A stretch of DNA of 64,000 nt from Corallococcus sp. AS-1-6 (GTDB lineage Bacteria > Myxococcota > Myxococcia > Myxococcales > Myxococcaceae): NCBI RefSeq assembly GCF_020037015.1, contig NZ_JAIQDE010000010.1, positions 124,001 to 188,000 of the forward strand. The letters run 5' to 3'. How positions within the stretch are numbered: position 1 is the first letter of the stretch; every line of letters starts with the position of its first letter. Positions 56,689 through 63,886 of the stretch are shown one piece after another. Made by a program: the position numbers and the translations under genes. The notes below the pieces were generated by a model, which was not told where the DNA came from, did not search any database, and saw only the letters and a program-made list of their open reading frames with translations.

Positions 56689-57612
56689 TCAGGGGTCATC
56701 GCGCCAGAGACCGGGCCGGCTCGCGAACAGCTCCGTCAACCAGTCGATGAAGACTCGCGCCCCGGCGCCCAACTGCCGTGTGGGTGGGTACACGAGGAAG
56801 AGGGGCCGGGGTTCGGGCCTCCAGCCGTCCAGCACCCGCACCAGCTCTCCGGATGCGAGGTAGGGCTCCAAGACGAAACGCGGTGCGAACATGACGCCCA
56901 GGCCGGCGAGTCCCGCGGCCAGGTAGGCATTGGTCTCGTTGAGCGTGAGCAGGCTTCGACCCCGGACCTCCAGCCGCTCGCCCTCGCGAACGAAGACGAA
57001 GGGGAGTTCCTTGCCGCTCAGCGACGAGAAGTAGCTGACCACCGCGTGCGCCGGACCCGCCAGCTCCAGCGGGTGCAGGGGTGCGCCGTGGCGCTCCAGG
57101 TAGCGGGGGGAGGCGCACAGCCAATAGCAGAGGTCGCCCAGGTGACGTGCCACCAGGGACTCGTCCTTCACCGGTCCTCCGCGGATGGCGCAGTCGACGT
57201 TGTCCGCGAGGAGGTCCACGACGCGGTCGCTCACGCCCAGCTCGATGTGTATCTGGGGATAGCGCGCGTAGAACGATGGCAGCGCGGGGATGAGCAGCAG
57301 CCGGGAGATCGTCCCACTCGACTCCACCCGCAGACGCCCCCGGGGGCCGCGCCGCGACTGGGACAACGTGGCTTCGAGCTCCCGAACCTCGCCCAGCAGC
57401 CGCAGGGCCTGCTGGTAGTAGGTCATGCCTTCCGGGGTGACCGTCACGCGGCGTGTGGTGCGGTGCAGCAGCTTCACTCGCAGATGCGCCTCCAACTGTT
57501 GGATCAGCCGGGTCACCGCCGCCTTCGGGCGGCCCAGCGCATCAGCGGCCTTGGTGAAGGTGCCGGTCTCCACCACGCGGACGAAGGCTTCCATTGCCGT
57601 GAACGTGTCCAT
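56689..57612 (-). CDS. LysR-family regulator divergent from a metallo-beta-lactamase-fold gene
   Basis: A protein of 307 residues. Winged helix: MEAFVRVVETGTFTKAADAL and AAVTRLIQQLEAHLRVKLL. Complete effector domain with LGVSDRVVDLLADNVDCAIRGGPV, close to the CrgA-like branch. Starts at MDTFTAM (57612). The neighbouring gene 140 bases away on the other strand is its likely target. Confidence 0.9.
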   Translation of the reverse strand: MDTFTAMEAFVRVVETGTFTKAADALGRPKAAVTRLIQQLEAHLRVKLLHRTTRRVTVTPEGMTYYQQALRLLGEVRELEATLSQSRRGPRGRLRVESSGTISRLLLIPALPSFYARYPQIHIELGVSDRVVDLLADNVDCAIRGGPVKDESLVARHLGDLCYWLCASPRYLERHGAPLHPLELAGPAHAVVSYFSSLSGKELPFVFVREGERLEVRGRSLLTLNETNAYLAAGLAGLGVMFAPRFVLEPYLASGELVRVLDGWRPEPRPLFLVYPPTRQLGAGARVFIDWLTELFASRPGLWRDDP

Positions 57613-57752
57613 CTTCCACCTCTCGCACGGCATACCGCGTTCGACGGCGAAGCCCCAGGCCGGGCATGCCTTCCGGATTGTTTCAGCGGTGAAACGCAGT
57701 GTGCGAGGTGCTCCCGTTTATCCCGGCGGCGGCGGGGCGTATCTCCTCGCGT

Positions 57753-58772
57753 ATGAAAACGACCCCTGCTCGTGGTGCCTTCTTCGCTGTGTCTCGCGCC
57801 CTCACCCTGCTGATGCTGAGTGGTGCTCCCCTGCTTTCGTCCACTGTCCACGCCGGCACACCCCACCAGGTCCGGACCCAGGCCCCCGGGTTCCATCGGA
57901 TGATGCTCGGCGACTTCGAGGTCACCGCGCTGTCCGACGGCACCGTCCCCCAGACCGTGAGCGAGGTGGCGACGGGCACGACACCCGAGCGGGTGAAGGA
58001 GCAGCTCTCGCGCGACTACCTGGAGGATCCGGTCGAGCTGTCCATCAACGCCTTCCTCATCAACACCGGCACCGCGTTGGTGCTCGTGGATACGGGCGTG
58101 GGGAGCTTCTTCGGCCCTGGCGTGGGAGGCCAGCTCCAGCAAAGCCTCCAGGCGGCGGGCTACCGCCCTGAGCAGATCGACGTGGTGTTGCTGACGCACA
58201 TCCATTCCGACCATTCGGGTGGGCTCATGTCCAAGATGCGCCGGGTGTTCCCCAACGCCATCCTCCGGGTCCACGCGCGAGAGGCGGGCTTCTGGCTGGG
58301 TCGCGATGATCGGACGAAGGGAACGGTGGACCCGAAGTTCTTCGAGGAGGCACGGGCGATGGTGGGACCGTACCAGGAGGCGGGGAAGCTGAAGGCCTTC
58401 GGCGATGGGGACGCCATCGTGCCGGGAATCCGGGCCATGCCGGCGCCGGGACACACGCCGGGGCACAGCGCCTACGTCGTGGAGAGCCGTGGAGAGCGGC
58501 TGGTGCTGTGGGGAGACCTGATGCACTTCGGCTCGGTGCAGTTGCGCGAGCCCTCGGTGACGGTCGTCTACGACGTCGATGAGCGCGCGGCCTCGGCGCA
58601 GCGGGCGCGAGCCTTCACGGAAGCGGCGAAGCGCGGCGATCTGATTGGCTTCGCGCACATGCCCTTCCCGGGTCTGGGCCGGCTGAGCGCGGAGGGCAAG
58701 GGCTACCGGTGGATCCCGCTCAACTACAGCTCCGGCCAGCGCTGGGAGGGCGCGAAGGACAGGGCGGAGTGA
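57753..58772 (+). CDS. Secreted metallo-beta-lactamase-fold hydrolase
   Basis: A protein of 339 residues. Signal peptide LLMLSGAPLLSSTVHA. Metal motif LLTHIHSDHSGG, then PGHTPGHSAY with a His and an Asp-bearing VLWGDLMHFG, the normal set of the MBL fold. Related to AHL-lactonase and arylsulfatase-like enzymes; the substrate is not clear. Control by the divergent LysR protein is likely. Confidence 0.88.
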   Translation: MKTTPARGAFFAVSRALTLLMLSGAPLLSSTVHAGTPHQVRTQAPGFHRMMLGDFEVTALSDGTVPQTVSEVATGTTPERVKEQLSRDYLEDPVELSINAFLINTGTALVLVDTGVGSFFGPGVGGQLQQSLQAAGYRPEQIDVVLLTHIHSDHSGGLMSKMRRVFPNAILRVHAREAGFWLGRDDRTKGTVDPKFFEEARAMVGPYQEAGKLKAFGDGDAIVPGIRAMPAPGHTPGHSAYVVESRGERLVLWGDLMHFGSVQLREPSVTVVYDVDERAASAQRARAFTEAAKRGDLIGFAHMPFPGLGRLSAEGKGYRWIPLNYSSGQRWEGAKDRAE

Positions 58773-58909
58773 GCAGGGGCCGTGCCGGCGTGTATCGCGG
58801 CGGTCCTCCGTGCCGCGGCAATCGGTGGCACGGCGGAGCGCATCCGCAGTGCTGGCGGCTTCCGCTAGTATCAGGGTTCCCAACCTCGCCGCCTCTCAAG
58901 GAGTCCCCC

Positions 58910-59143
58910 ATGCGATACACGCGCAAGAACATCTCCGAGCTGCTCGATGCCGTACAGGGCAGCCCGGACGTCATGGGCTTCTGGACGTCGAACTTCGCCG
59001 GCTCCGCCTTCACCCTGGTTACCTCTCCGGGAGGCATGATCTGGCAGGACGTCTACGCGCCCAGCCGCCAGATCTGCGAGGACGGCATCCCGTACGGCAC
59101 CGAGGACGGCATGAACAATCACTGCGGCGGCACCGGCTACTGA
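58910..59143 (+). CDS. Small peptide, 77 aa, possible peptide-product precursor
   Basis: A good AAGGAG lies 6 bases before the ATG, so it is almost certainly translated. It starts MRYTRKNISELLDAVQGS, a helical, leader-like segment, followed by a Gly/Ser/Trp-rich middle (FWTSNFAGSAFTLVTSPGG) and a C-terminus with one Cys pair region (CEDGIPYGTEDG, NHCGGTGY). No family is recognised and no modification enzyme is next to it. A strong hairpin ends the gene, so it is a single-gene unit. Confidence 0.65.
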   Translation: MRYTRKNISELLDAVQGSPDVMGFWTSNFAGSAFTLVTSPGGMIWQDVYAPSRQICEDGIPYGTEDGMNNHCGGTGY

Positions 59144-59156
59144 TCAGAAGAAGCCA

Positions 59157-59190
59157 GCATGGGCCGTTTCTGTTGATCGACGGCCCATGC
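59157..59190 (+). terminator. Strong 11-bp hairpin terminator after the small peptide gene
   Basis: GCATGGGCCGT and ACGGCCCATGC are perfectly complementary with a 12-nt loop, starting 13 bases after the stop. A weak T/C stretch follows. Confidence 0.7.
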
Positions 59191-59301
59191 CCTTCTCCCA
59201 GCGAGCCTCCATCGCCTAGCCTCGCTTGGATGCGATGCGGATCTCATCGGTGGGCTGCCGCCGGCCCTCATTTGACCATTGAGCGTGACGTGCCTCGCTT
59301 C

Positions 59302-60366
59302 ATGAGAGGGGCATACACGGTGGCGCTGGTCGCGGCGCTCGCCTTCCCCGTCGTTGCGCTCTTCGTGCCCTTCCTTCGGAGCGCATGGCAGGCATGGGCC
59401 CTGGCGCTCGTCACCTGCGTGTGGGCGGCCTACCAACTGACGTCTGGATGGAAGGCGCTGCTCAACAAGGAAACACAGCTCTTGAGACTGTGGTCCGGCG
59501 TCGGCGTGTTCTTCTCCGCGAACACGCACCCGCTCGACTCTTTTTCGTCCGTCGCCCTCTCCCCGCGCGGCAAGGCGGGGGGAGCGTCCAAGGACTGGGG
59601 ATTCTATTCGGTCGAGTTGAAGTCCCCGACCCGAACCGTGCAGGTGTCCGGGAGTGACGACCGGGAAGAGGCGCTCGAGCTCGCCCAAGCCCTCTCTCGT
59701 TTCCTGGGCGTTGATCTGAGCGTGGACGGCGGGCATGCGCGCCCCGTGGATGCCCGTCTCGAGGCCGTGCCGCTTGAAGGCGATCAGACGCTCCCTTCAC
59801 TCCCCCCGGGCAGCCGGATCCGCGTCCGACAGAGCGCCCAGGGCTGGGTGTTGGAGCTGCCAGGCTGCGGCTGGAGGCCTCACTCCGTCATCAAGGCGGG
59901 CATCGCGCTGGTCATCGCCGTGGGTGGGCCCACCGTCTTCGGGCTTCTCTGGGTGCGCTCGTTCGGCCTCCGCCATCTCGTCTCCAGGGAGCCGATGATC
60001 GCCCTCTGCGTCTTCCTCTCCCTGGGAGGACTCCTCTTGTGGAGTGTCATTCGGGAGATCAACCGGGGGTGGTCCCTCACCGCCTCCGCACGGGGGATTG
60101 AGTATTCGCGCACCGGGAGTGGGAAGCCGCGAAAGGTCACACGGCTCCCGGCGTCGCAAATCGAGGATATCGACCTGCGTGAGACGGATGAGAATCACTT
60201 CCGGAATCTGACTGTCGTCATCGAGCACAAGAAGGGCTTCGTGTGGATGGGCGCAGGGCTGTCCCGAGAAGAACTCGAATGGACGGAAACCATGCTGCGC
60301 CGAGCGCTCGCGACTCCGCGGGCGCCGCGTGACGAGGACGACGCCTCTCTCCTGATGAGGGCCTGA
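59302..60366 (+). CDS. Membrane protein, about 354 aa, unknown function
   Basis: Two membrane pairs: an N-terminal pair (VALVAALAFPVVALFVPF and AWALALVTCVWAAYQLTS) and a second in the middle (VIKAGIALVIAVGGPTVFGL, LIALCVFLSLGGLLLWSV-type). The rest is a soluble PH/bacterial-PH-like beta region (RTVQVSGSDDREEALELAQ). No family is recognised. Start uncertain: GTG at 59290 or an ATG at 59230 are alternatives; none has a clear ribosome-binding site. Confidence 0.6.
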   Translation: MRGAYTVALVAALAFPVVALFVPFLRSAWQAWALALVTCVWAAYQLTSGWKALLNKETQLLRLWSGVGVFFSANTHPLDSFSSVALSPRGKAGGASKDWGFYSVELKSPTRTVQVSGSDDREEALELAQALSRFLGVDLSVDGGHARPVDARLEAVPLEGDQTLPSLPPGSRIRVRQSAQGWVLELPGCGWRPHSVIKAGIALVIAVGGPTVFGLLWVRSFGLRHLVSREPMIALCVFLSLGGLLLWSVIREINRGWSLTASARGIEYSRTGSGKPRKVTRLPASQIEDIDLRETDENHFRNLTVVIEHKKGFVWMGAGLSREELEWTETMLRRALATPRAPRDEDDASLLMRA

Positions 60367-60465
60367 CCGGAACCCAAGGGTGGCCCGCGAGCCTGGGCGG
60401 GTTTCGCCCTGGCCTCCTGGCCGCCGCATGGTGGACAGAGCCCGCCCGCGCAGGCGACAGGCCCG

Positions 60466-60493
60466 TTGCGTGCGTCGAGTCTCCTGCTATAAC
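60466..60493 (+). promoter_or_regulatory. Sigma-70-like promoter of the tRNA-Arg gene
   Basis: TTGCGT and TATAAC are spaced by 16 bases, ending 13 bases before the tRNA 5' end. This is the normal layout of a stable-RNA promoter, and it now drives only the 5' half of the tRNA. Confidence 0.65.
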
Positions 60494-60506
60494 GCCCGCC
60501 ACTTCC

Positions 60507-60542
60507 GACCCCGTAGCTCAGTTGGATAGAGCGGCGGTTTCC
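60507..60542 (+). tRNA. tRNA-Arg(CCT), 5' half only
   Basis: Acceptor strand GACCCCG, T8-A9, D-arm GCTC AGTTGGATA GAGC, G26, anticodon stem GCGGT and the first part of the loop (TTCC). After 60542 the sequence no longer fits any tRNA: the anticodon stem's 3' side ACCGC and T-arm are missing. The complementary half lies inverted at 63845-63886. Together the halves give a full tRNA with perfect 7-bp acceptor and 5-bp anticodon stems. Confidence 0.88.
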
Positions 60543-60752
60543 CAACCCTTGAAGGGCCCCTTGGTCCTCGGGTGGTGGCGGCTAAATCCCGGAGATTGCT
60601 GGACGCGGGCGCTCATCTGCGCTCGCTGGAGACCGGCTGCTTACGTATCAGTTGTGTACTGTGCGCACCCAAGTGAGGGCAGAGGTAAGGCTGGAAGATG
60701 GGACCCCATCCCCAGCCCGCCATCGCTCCTCTGCATCAGCCCGTCCAATACA
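60543..60752. other. Non-coding left end of the island
   Basis: About 210 bases between the broken tRNA and the end of the HEAT-repeat gene. It has several short hairpins (for example CCCTTGAAGGG) but no open frame that looks real. Bases 60678-60694 (GGCAGAGGTAAGGCTGG) recur with a gap, inverted, at 63916-63931. Confidence 0.5.
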
Positions 60753-62213
60753 TTAACGGTCCTGCTTCAGTAGGAACTGGTACTCCGTGCTAGTCGCACG
60801 CGACATGAGCCAGTTTGTCTCTTCAGCCAGCATGCGAACAGGGGCTGCGGCTGCGAGCAACGCGGTATCGGTGATCCCTTCGAGCACCGCTGAGGTGAGT
60901 CGGCCAAGAGTTGCTGGAATCCACGAGGAGCCACTGGACGCAGCAGCCTCCAATGCATCGGCAACAGTTTGACTGCCGATGCATCGAAGCGCCTCGGACG
61001 CCGAGGCTCGGATACGGTCCGAAGGATCTGCCACGAGCAACGACACGAGTTCCTGGATCGGTCCCGCCGGCGTATCCACTCCAAATGTGGCGATTGCATG
61101 TATGACAACCGCGTCTTCACTGTCCGAGATAAATTGGACGATGCGGTCATATGCTTTGTGACCAGTTCTCCCAAGCCCCCAGATCGCTGCCTGCCGAATC
61201 TCGCTCTCACTGAAGCGGGGACTCTTCGCGATGTCCTCAAGGGTATCGGCTGCCCACGAATCATGAATTTCCGCGAGGATCAGCACCGCCTCCATCGCGA
61301 GGTACGCAAGTGCCCCAGGCTCGGGCTTCCACACCGCATTGAGGAGCACGTCTCTTCCGAGTTGCGAGCCAAGCCGAGCAGCAGACGACGCAAGTTCAAG
61401 CCGCGTCCGGGCCTCCGTCTCCTGCTGAAGCGCCACATCAAGGGCGTGGCGACGGACCTTCAGTGCCCCATTCCGAAATGGAATCGCCTTCGCAGCAACA
61501 TACCGATCTACCGGATTGGGAGATCCGAGGTCGACCAGCGGGTCCCACTGCTGCTTCGTGAAAGACGTGATGTCTGCGAGTTGCGGCACGACTCCAGCGA
61601 GGAAGGTCACTCCCGCCGTGAAGTTATCCCCAGGCCTTACGTAAGCTGTCCTGCCCTTCAGTGGGTAGGTCTGCTTCCGGCCCGATTCCTGAGTGGTCAC
61701 GATACGCTTGGAGTCAACGGAAAGCACCGTCCCGCTTTTCTTCGGGATGGTCGAGGGCCATGTTCGATCTCGCTCGGCCCCCTCTTGGCTCGACTTCGGT
61801 GCTCCGAGCTTCGAACGCGCTTCGGATGCTTTCAAGTCGCCAGTGCGGAAGAAGGACGGTGGGCCACGGACAACGATGCCGGCAGGCGTGCTGTCACACG
61901 GCACGAACGCGATCAGGTCATCGGCCCTGAGGGGAGCATCCCACTTTCGCTCCGGGTTCGAAGGCGAGTCGCTCATCTTCACCTGAAGGTCGGACTTTGC
62001 TCGGATCTCGAATCGCACGCCGGTCTTGACGCACACGACATCTGCGAGACGAAGTCGCTTGACCTTGGTTTCCCAGATCTTGTTCGACGTACTCCCACGC
62101 TCCAGCACCACAGGCTCAAAGCCAAGGGCAGTAAGGCGCTGCATCGCGTGCTGGGTCGCTACTGCCCCCATTGTCACAAAATGTAGAAAGCTGTCGTCTG
62201 CCTTCAGTCCCAT
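60753..62213 (-). CDS. HEAT-repeat protein, candidate restriction endonuclease
   Basis: A protein of 486 residues. It lies directly after the C gene on the same strand, where the R gene of controller-type systems sits. Residues ~1-110 form a compact domain with IWETKVKRLRLADVVCV and TGVRFEIRAKS; E48, D58, E69 and K73 could form a metal site of the PD-(D/E)XK kind, but spacing (E-x3-K) is not canonical. Residues ~110-205 are beta-rich (SGTVLSVDSKRIVTTQE). Residues ~280-440 are HEAT-like helices (SEIRQAAIWGLGRTGHKAYD, RIRASASEALRCIGSQTV). ATG 62213 has GAGTGGG upstream; a TTG at 62285 would overlap C. Codon use and GC are below the rest of the window. Confidence 0.75.
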   Translation of the reverse strand: MGLKADDSFLHFVTMGAVATQHAMQRLTALGFEPVVLERGSTSNKIWETKVKRLRLADVVCVKTGVRFEIRAKSDLQVKMSDSPSNPERKWDAPLRADDLIAFVPCDSTPAGIVVRGPPSFFRTGDLKASEARSKLGAPKSSQEGAERDRTWPSTIPKKSGTVLSVDSKRIVTTQESGRKQTYPLKGRTAYVRPGDNFTAGVTFLAGVVPQLADITSFTKQQWDPLVDLGSPNPVDRYVAAKAIPFRNGALKVRRHALDVALQQETEARTRLELASSAARLGSQLGRDVLLNAVWKPEPGALAYLAMEAVLILAEIHDSWAADTLEDIAKSPRFSESEIRQAAIWGLGRTGHKAYDRIVQFISDSEDAVVIHAIATFGVDTPAGPIQELVSLLVADPSDRIRASASEALRCIGSQTVADALEAAASSGSSWIPATLGRLTSAVLEGITDTALLAAAAPVRMLAEETNWLMSRATSTEYQFLLKQDR

Positions 62214-62262
62214 CGGCCCACTCAAGTAGAAGAAGGGGCAGGTCGCCCGTCGACGGTCGGGC

Positions 62263-62514
62263 TCATGCACTTCCCGCAGCGTCAAACTGCTCAGCCAGAA
62301 GAGCCGAGAGACTCAGGTCCAGTGCTCGCGCAAGCTTCTCCATCGTGTCGATGGAGACATTCCTCTCTGCGCGCTCTACCGAGCTGATGTAGGTCGGATG
62401 AAGATCAGCAAGCTCACCGAGCTGCTCCTGCGTCATGCCACGAGCGAGCCGCGCCGCTCGAAGGTTCGCCGCGAACTGGTTCCTCGCTGATCTTCGCCGT
62501 CCCTGCGACTGCAC
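62263..62514 (-). CDS. Controller (C) protein of a restriction-modification system
   Basis: An 83-residue XRE-type helix-turn-helix protein, almost only DNA-binding domain: AANLRAARLARGMTQEQLG, then LHPTYISSVERAERNVSIDT and MEKLARALDLSLSALL. The 'TYIS..ER..RN' core is that of C proteins such as C.PvuII and C.Esp1396I. It starts at GTG, without a clear ribosome-binding site, as often for leaderless C genes. Its stop lies 50 bases before the preferred start of the candidate R gene. Dyad sites upstream fit autoregulation. Confidence 0.85.
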   Translation of the reverse strand: MQSQGRRRSARNQFAANLRAARLARGMTQEQLGELADLHPTYISSVERAERNVSIDTMEKLARALDLSLSALLAEQFDAAGSA

Positions 62515-62536
62515 GCGGGGCAGGCTCGCAGGCTGA

Positions 62537-62565
62537 GTCTTCGACCTCCATAGACTTTAGGTCTA
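62537..62565. promoter_or_regulatory. C-box operator dyads between the C and methyltransferase genes
   Basis: GTCTTCGAC (62537-62545) and TAGACTTTAGGTCTA (62551-62565) are two inverted repeats with centres 17 bases apart. Both carry GAC/GTC half-sites like known C-boxes. They lie 23-51 bases upstream of the C start and 23 bases before the methyltransferase ATG, so one protein could control both genes. Confidence 0.6.
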
Positions 62566-62587
62566 GTTGCTGTCGGAGCGCCGTGGT

Positions 62588-63691
62588 ATGCACGCGGCTG
62601 GAAGACCCTACGATCCGATCATGCTGCCAGACGAACTCCTGCAACATCGTGTGTACGCAACCGCCCGAGGAAGCCAACTTGTCGGAGACAGCCGCGAGGT
62701 ACTCGGCAAGCTCCCCGAGTCATGCGTCGATCTCATCGTGACGAGTCCGCCCTTCGCTCTGCTGCGGGAGAAGAGCTACGGAAATAAGGATCAGACCGAG
62801 TACGTCGACTGGCTCGTTGAGTTCGGACGGGCAGCGCACCGCGTGTTGAAGGACACCGGAAGCCTCGTGGTCGATCTTGGTGGCGCATACCAGCGGGGGA
62901 GGCCGGTCCGGTCGCTATACCAATTTCGTGTGTTGCTGGAGTTCTGCGACCGCCTCAACTACCGGCTTGCGGAGGAGTTTTTCTGGCACAACCCGGCGAA
63001 GCTCCCGTCGCCCATCGAGTGGGTGAACAAGCGGAAGATCCGTGTGAAGGACTCCGTCAACACCGTCTGGTGGTTCTCTAAGGGCGACTGGCCAAAAGCC
63101 GATGTGCGGAACGTTCTTGCTCCCTACTCGGAGCGCATGAAGAAGCTCATCGCGGACCCGGACGCCTTTTATAGGCCGAAGGACCGCCCCTCGGGTCACG
63201 ACATTGGCAAGGGCTTCGGGACGGACAACGGTGGGGCAATTCCTCCGAACCTTCTCCAGTTTCCGAACACCGAAAGCAACTCCGGCTATCTCCGGATGTG
63301 CAAAGCGCTCGGCAGGGAGAGCCATCCAGCGCGGTTCCCCGCGGACCTGCCGACCTTCTTCATCAAGTTCCTGACCGAGCCGAACGACCTCGTCGTAGAC
63401 ATCTTTTCCGGATCGAACACAACGGGTCGCGCCGCCGAAGATCTGGGACGGCGCTGGCTCGCCATCGACGAACGGCGGGACTACGCCGCGCTGTCCGCGA
63501 TCCGGTTCTTGCCTGATGACGCGGGACTCATCGCTGAGCAGTTGACGAGGATGGAAGATGGCGGGTTCATCGATTTGCCGTCCGGCGTGCTGAAGAACAC
63601 GCAAGTCGAGTCCACGAAGCAGAATGCCTCGAAGCCACGGACGAAGAAGGACCAAGCTGGAACGCAGGGGGCACTTCGGCTCGACCGCTAA
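62588..63691 (+). CDS. DNA N4-cytosine methyltransferase, M.PvuII type
   Basis: A protein of 367 residues, beta-class order: motif IV SPPFALLREKSYGN near residue 53, the target-recognition region in the middle (HNPAKLPSPIEWVNKRK, KDSVNTVWWFSKGDWPK, PSGHDIGKGF), and the AdoMet motif VVDIFSGSNTTG near 269-280. SPPF marks N4-cytosine enzymes. These stretches match M.PvuII (CAGCTG) as I remember it. The ATG at 62588 has GGAG 11 bases upstream; TTG 62567 and ATG 62621 are alternatives. Divergent from the C gene. Confidence 0.9.
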   Translation: MHAAGRPYDPIMLPDELLQHRVYATARGSQLVGDSREVLGKLPESCVDLIVTSPPFALLREKSYGNKDQTEYVDWLVEFGRAAHRVLKDTGSLVVDLGGAYQRGRPVRSLYQFRVLLEFCDRLNYRLAEEFFWHNPAKLPSPIEWVNKRKIRVKDSVNTVWWFSKGDWPKADVRNVLAPYSERMKKLIADPDAFYRPKDRPSGHDIGKGFGTDNGGAIPPNLLQFPNTESNSGYLRMCKALGRESHPARFPADLPTFFIKFLTEPNDLVVDIFSGSNTTGRAAEDLGRRWLAIDERRDYAALSAIRFLPDDAGLIAEQLTRMEDGGFIDLPSGVLKNTQVESTKQNASKPRTKKDQAGTQGALRLDR

Positions 63692-63718
63692 TACCGCTTG
63701 GTCACATCGAGAGGGCAG

Positions 63719-63740
63719 CTCGGGCAGAGGCCCGCCCGAG
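63719..63740 (+). terminator. Hairpin after the methyltransferase gene
   Basis: CTCGGGC and GCCCGAG form a perfect 7-bp stem with an 8-nt loop, 27 bases after the stop codon. Confidence 0.5.
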
Positions 63741-63844
63741 GGAAGAGCCTCAGGACTCCTACCGCGCGCCCAGGGTCCCGGCCCCTGGGCGTCCGCCCTT
63801 CCCCGTCCCGACGAAATCCTCAGTCGGAACGGGGGGTTGCGGAG

Positions 63845-63886
63845 TGACCCCGACAGGAATCGAACCTGTGGCCTGCGGTTTAGGAA
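63845..63886 (-). tRNA. tRNA-Arg(CCT), 3' half only, inverted
   Basis: On the minus strand: loop TTCCTAA with anticodon CCT, stem ACCGC, variable region, T-arm ACAGG TTCGATT CCTGT, acceptor CGGGGTC and discriminator A; no CCA is encoded. Upstream of it on this strand there is no 5' half. Its acceptor and anticodon stem strands are perfectly complementary to those of the 5' half at 60507. Confidence 0.88.

Noticed and set aside
60543-60752. A self-splicing group I intron in tRNA-Arg(CCT), as known in some proteobacteria
   Set aside because: The 3' exon is not found downstream on the same strand, the 3' half is inverted, and both junctions share GTTTCC, which fits recombination and not splicing. 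I could not find convincing core helices either.
60969-62186. A 405-residue plus-strand frame opposite the HEAT-repeat gene
   Set aside because: No domain, and composition typical of an antisense frame; the minus-strand gene has helical repeats and fits the operon with C.
62213-62285. TTG at 62285 as the start of the HEAT-repeat protein, overlapping C by 23 bases
   Set aside because: No ribosome-binding site is visible, whereas ATG 62213 has GAGTGGG upstream. The overlap seen in PvuII makes it possible, so it is kept only as an alternative.
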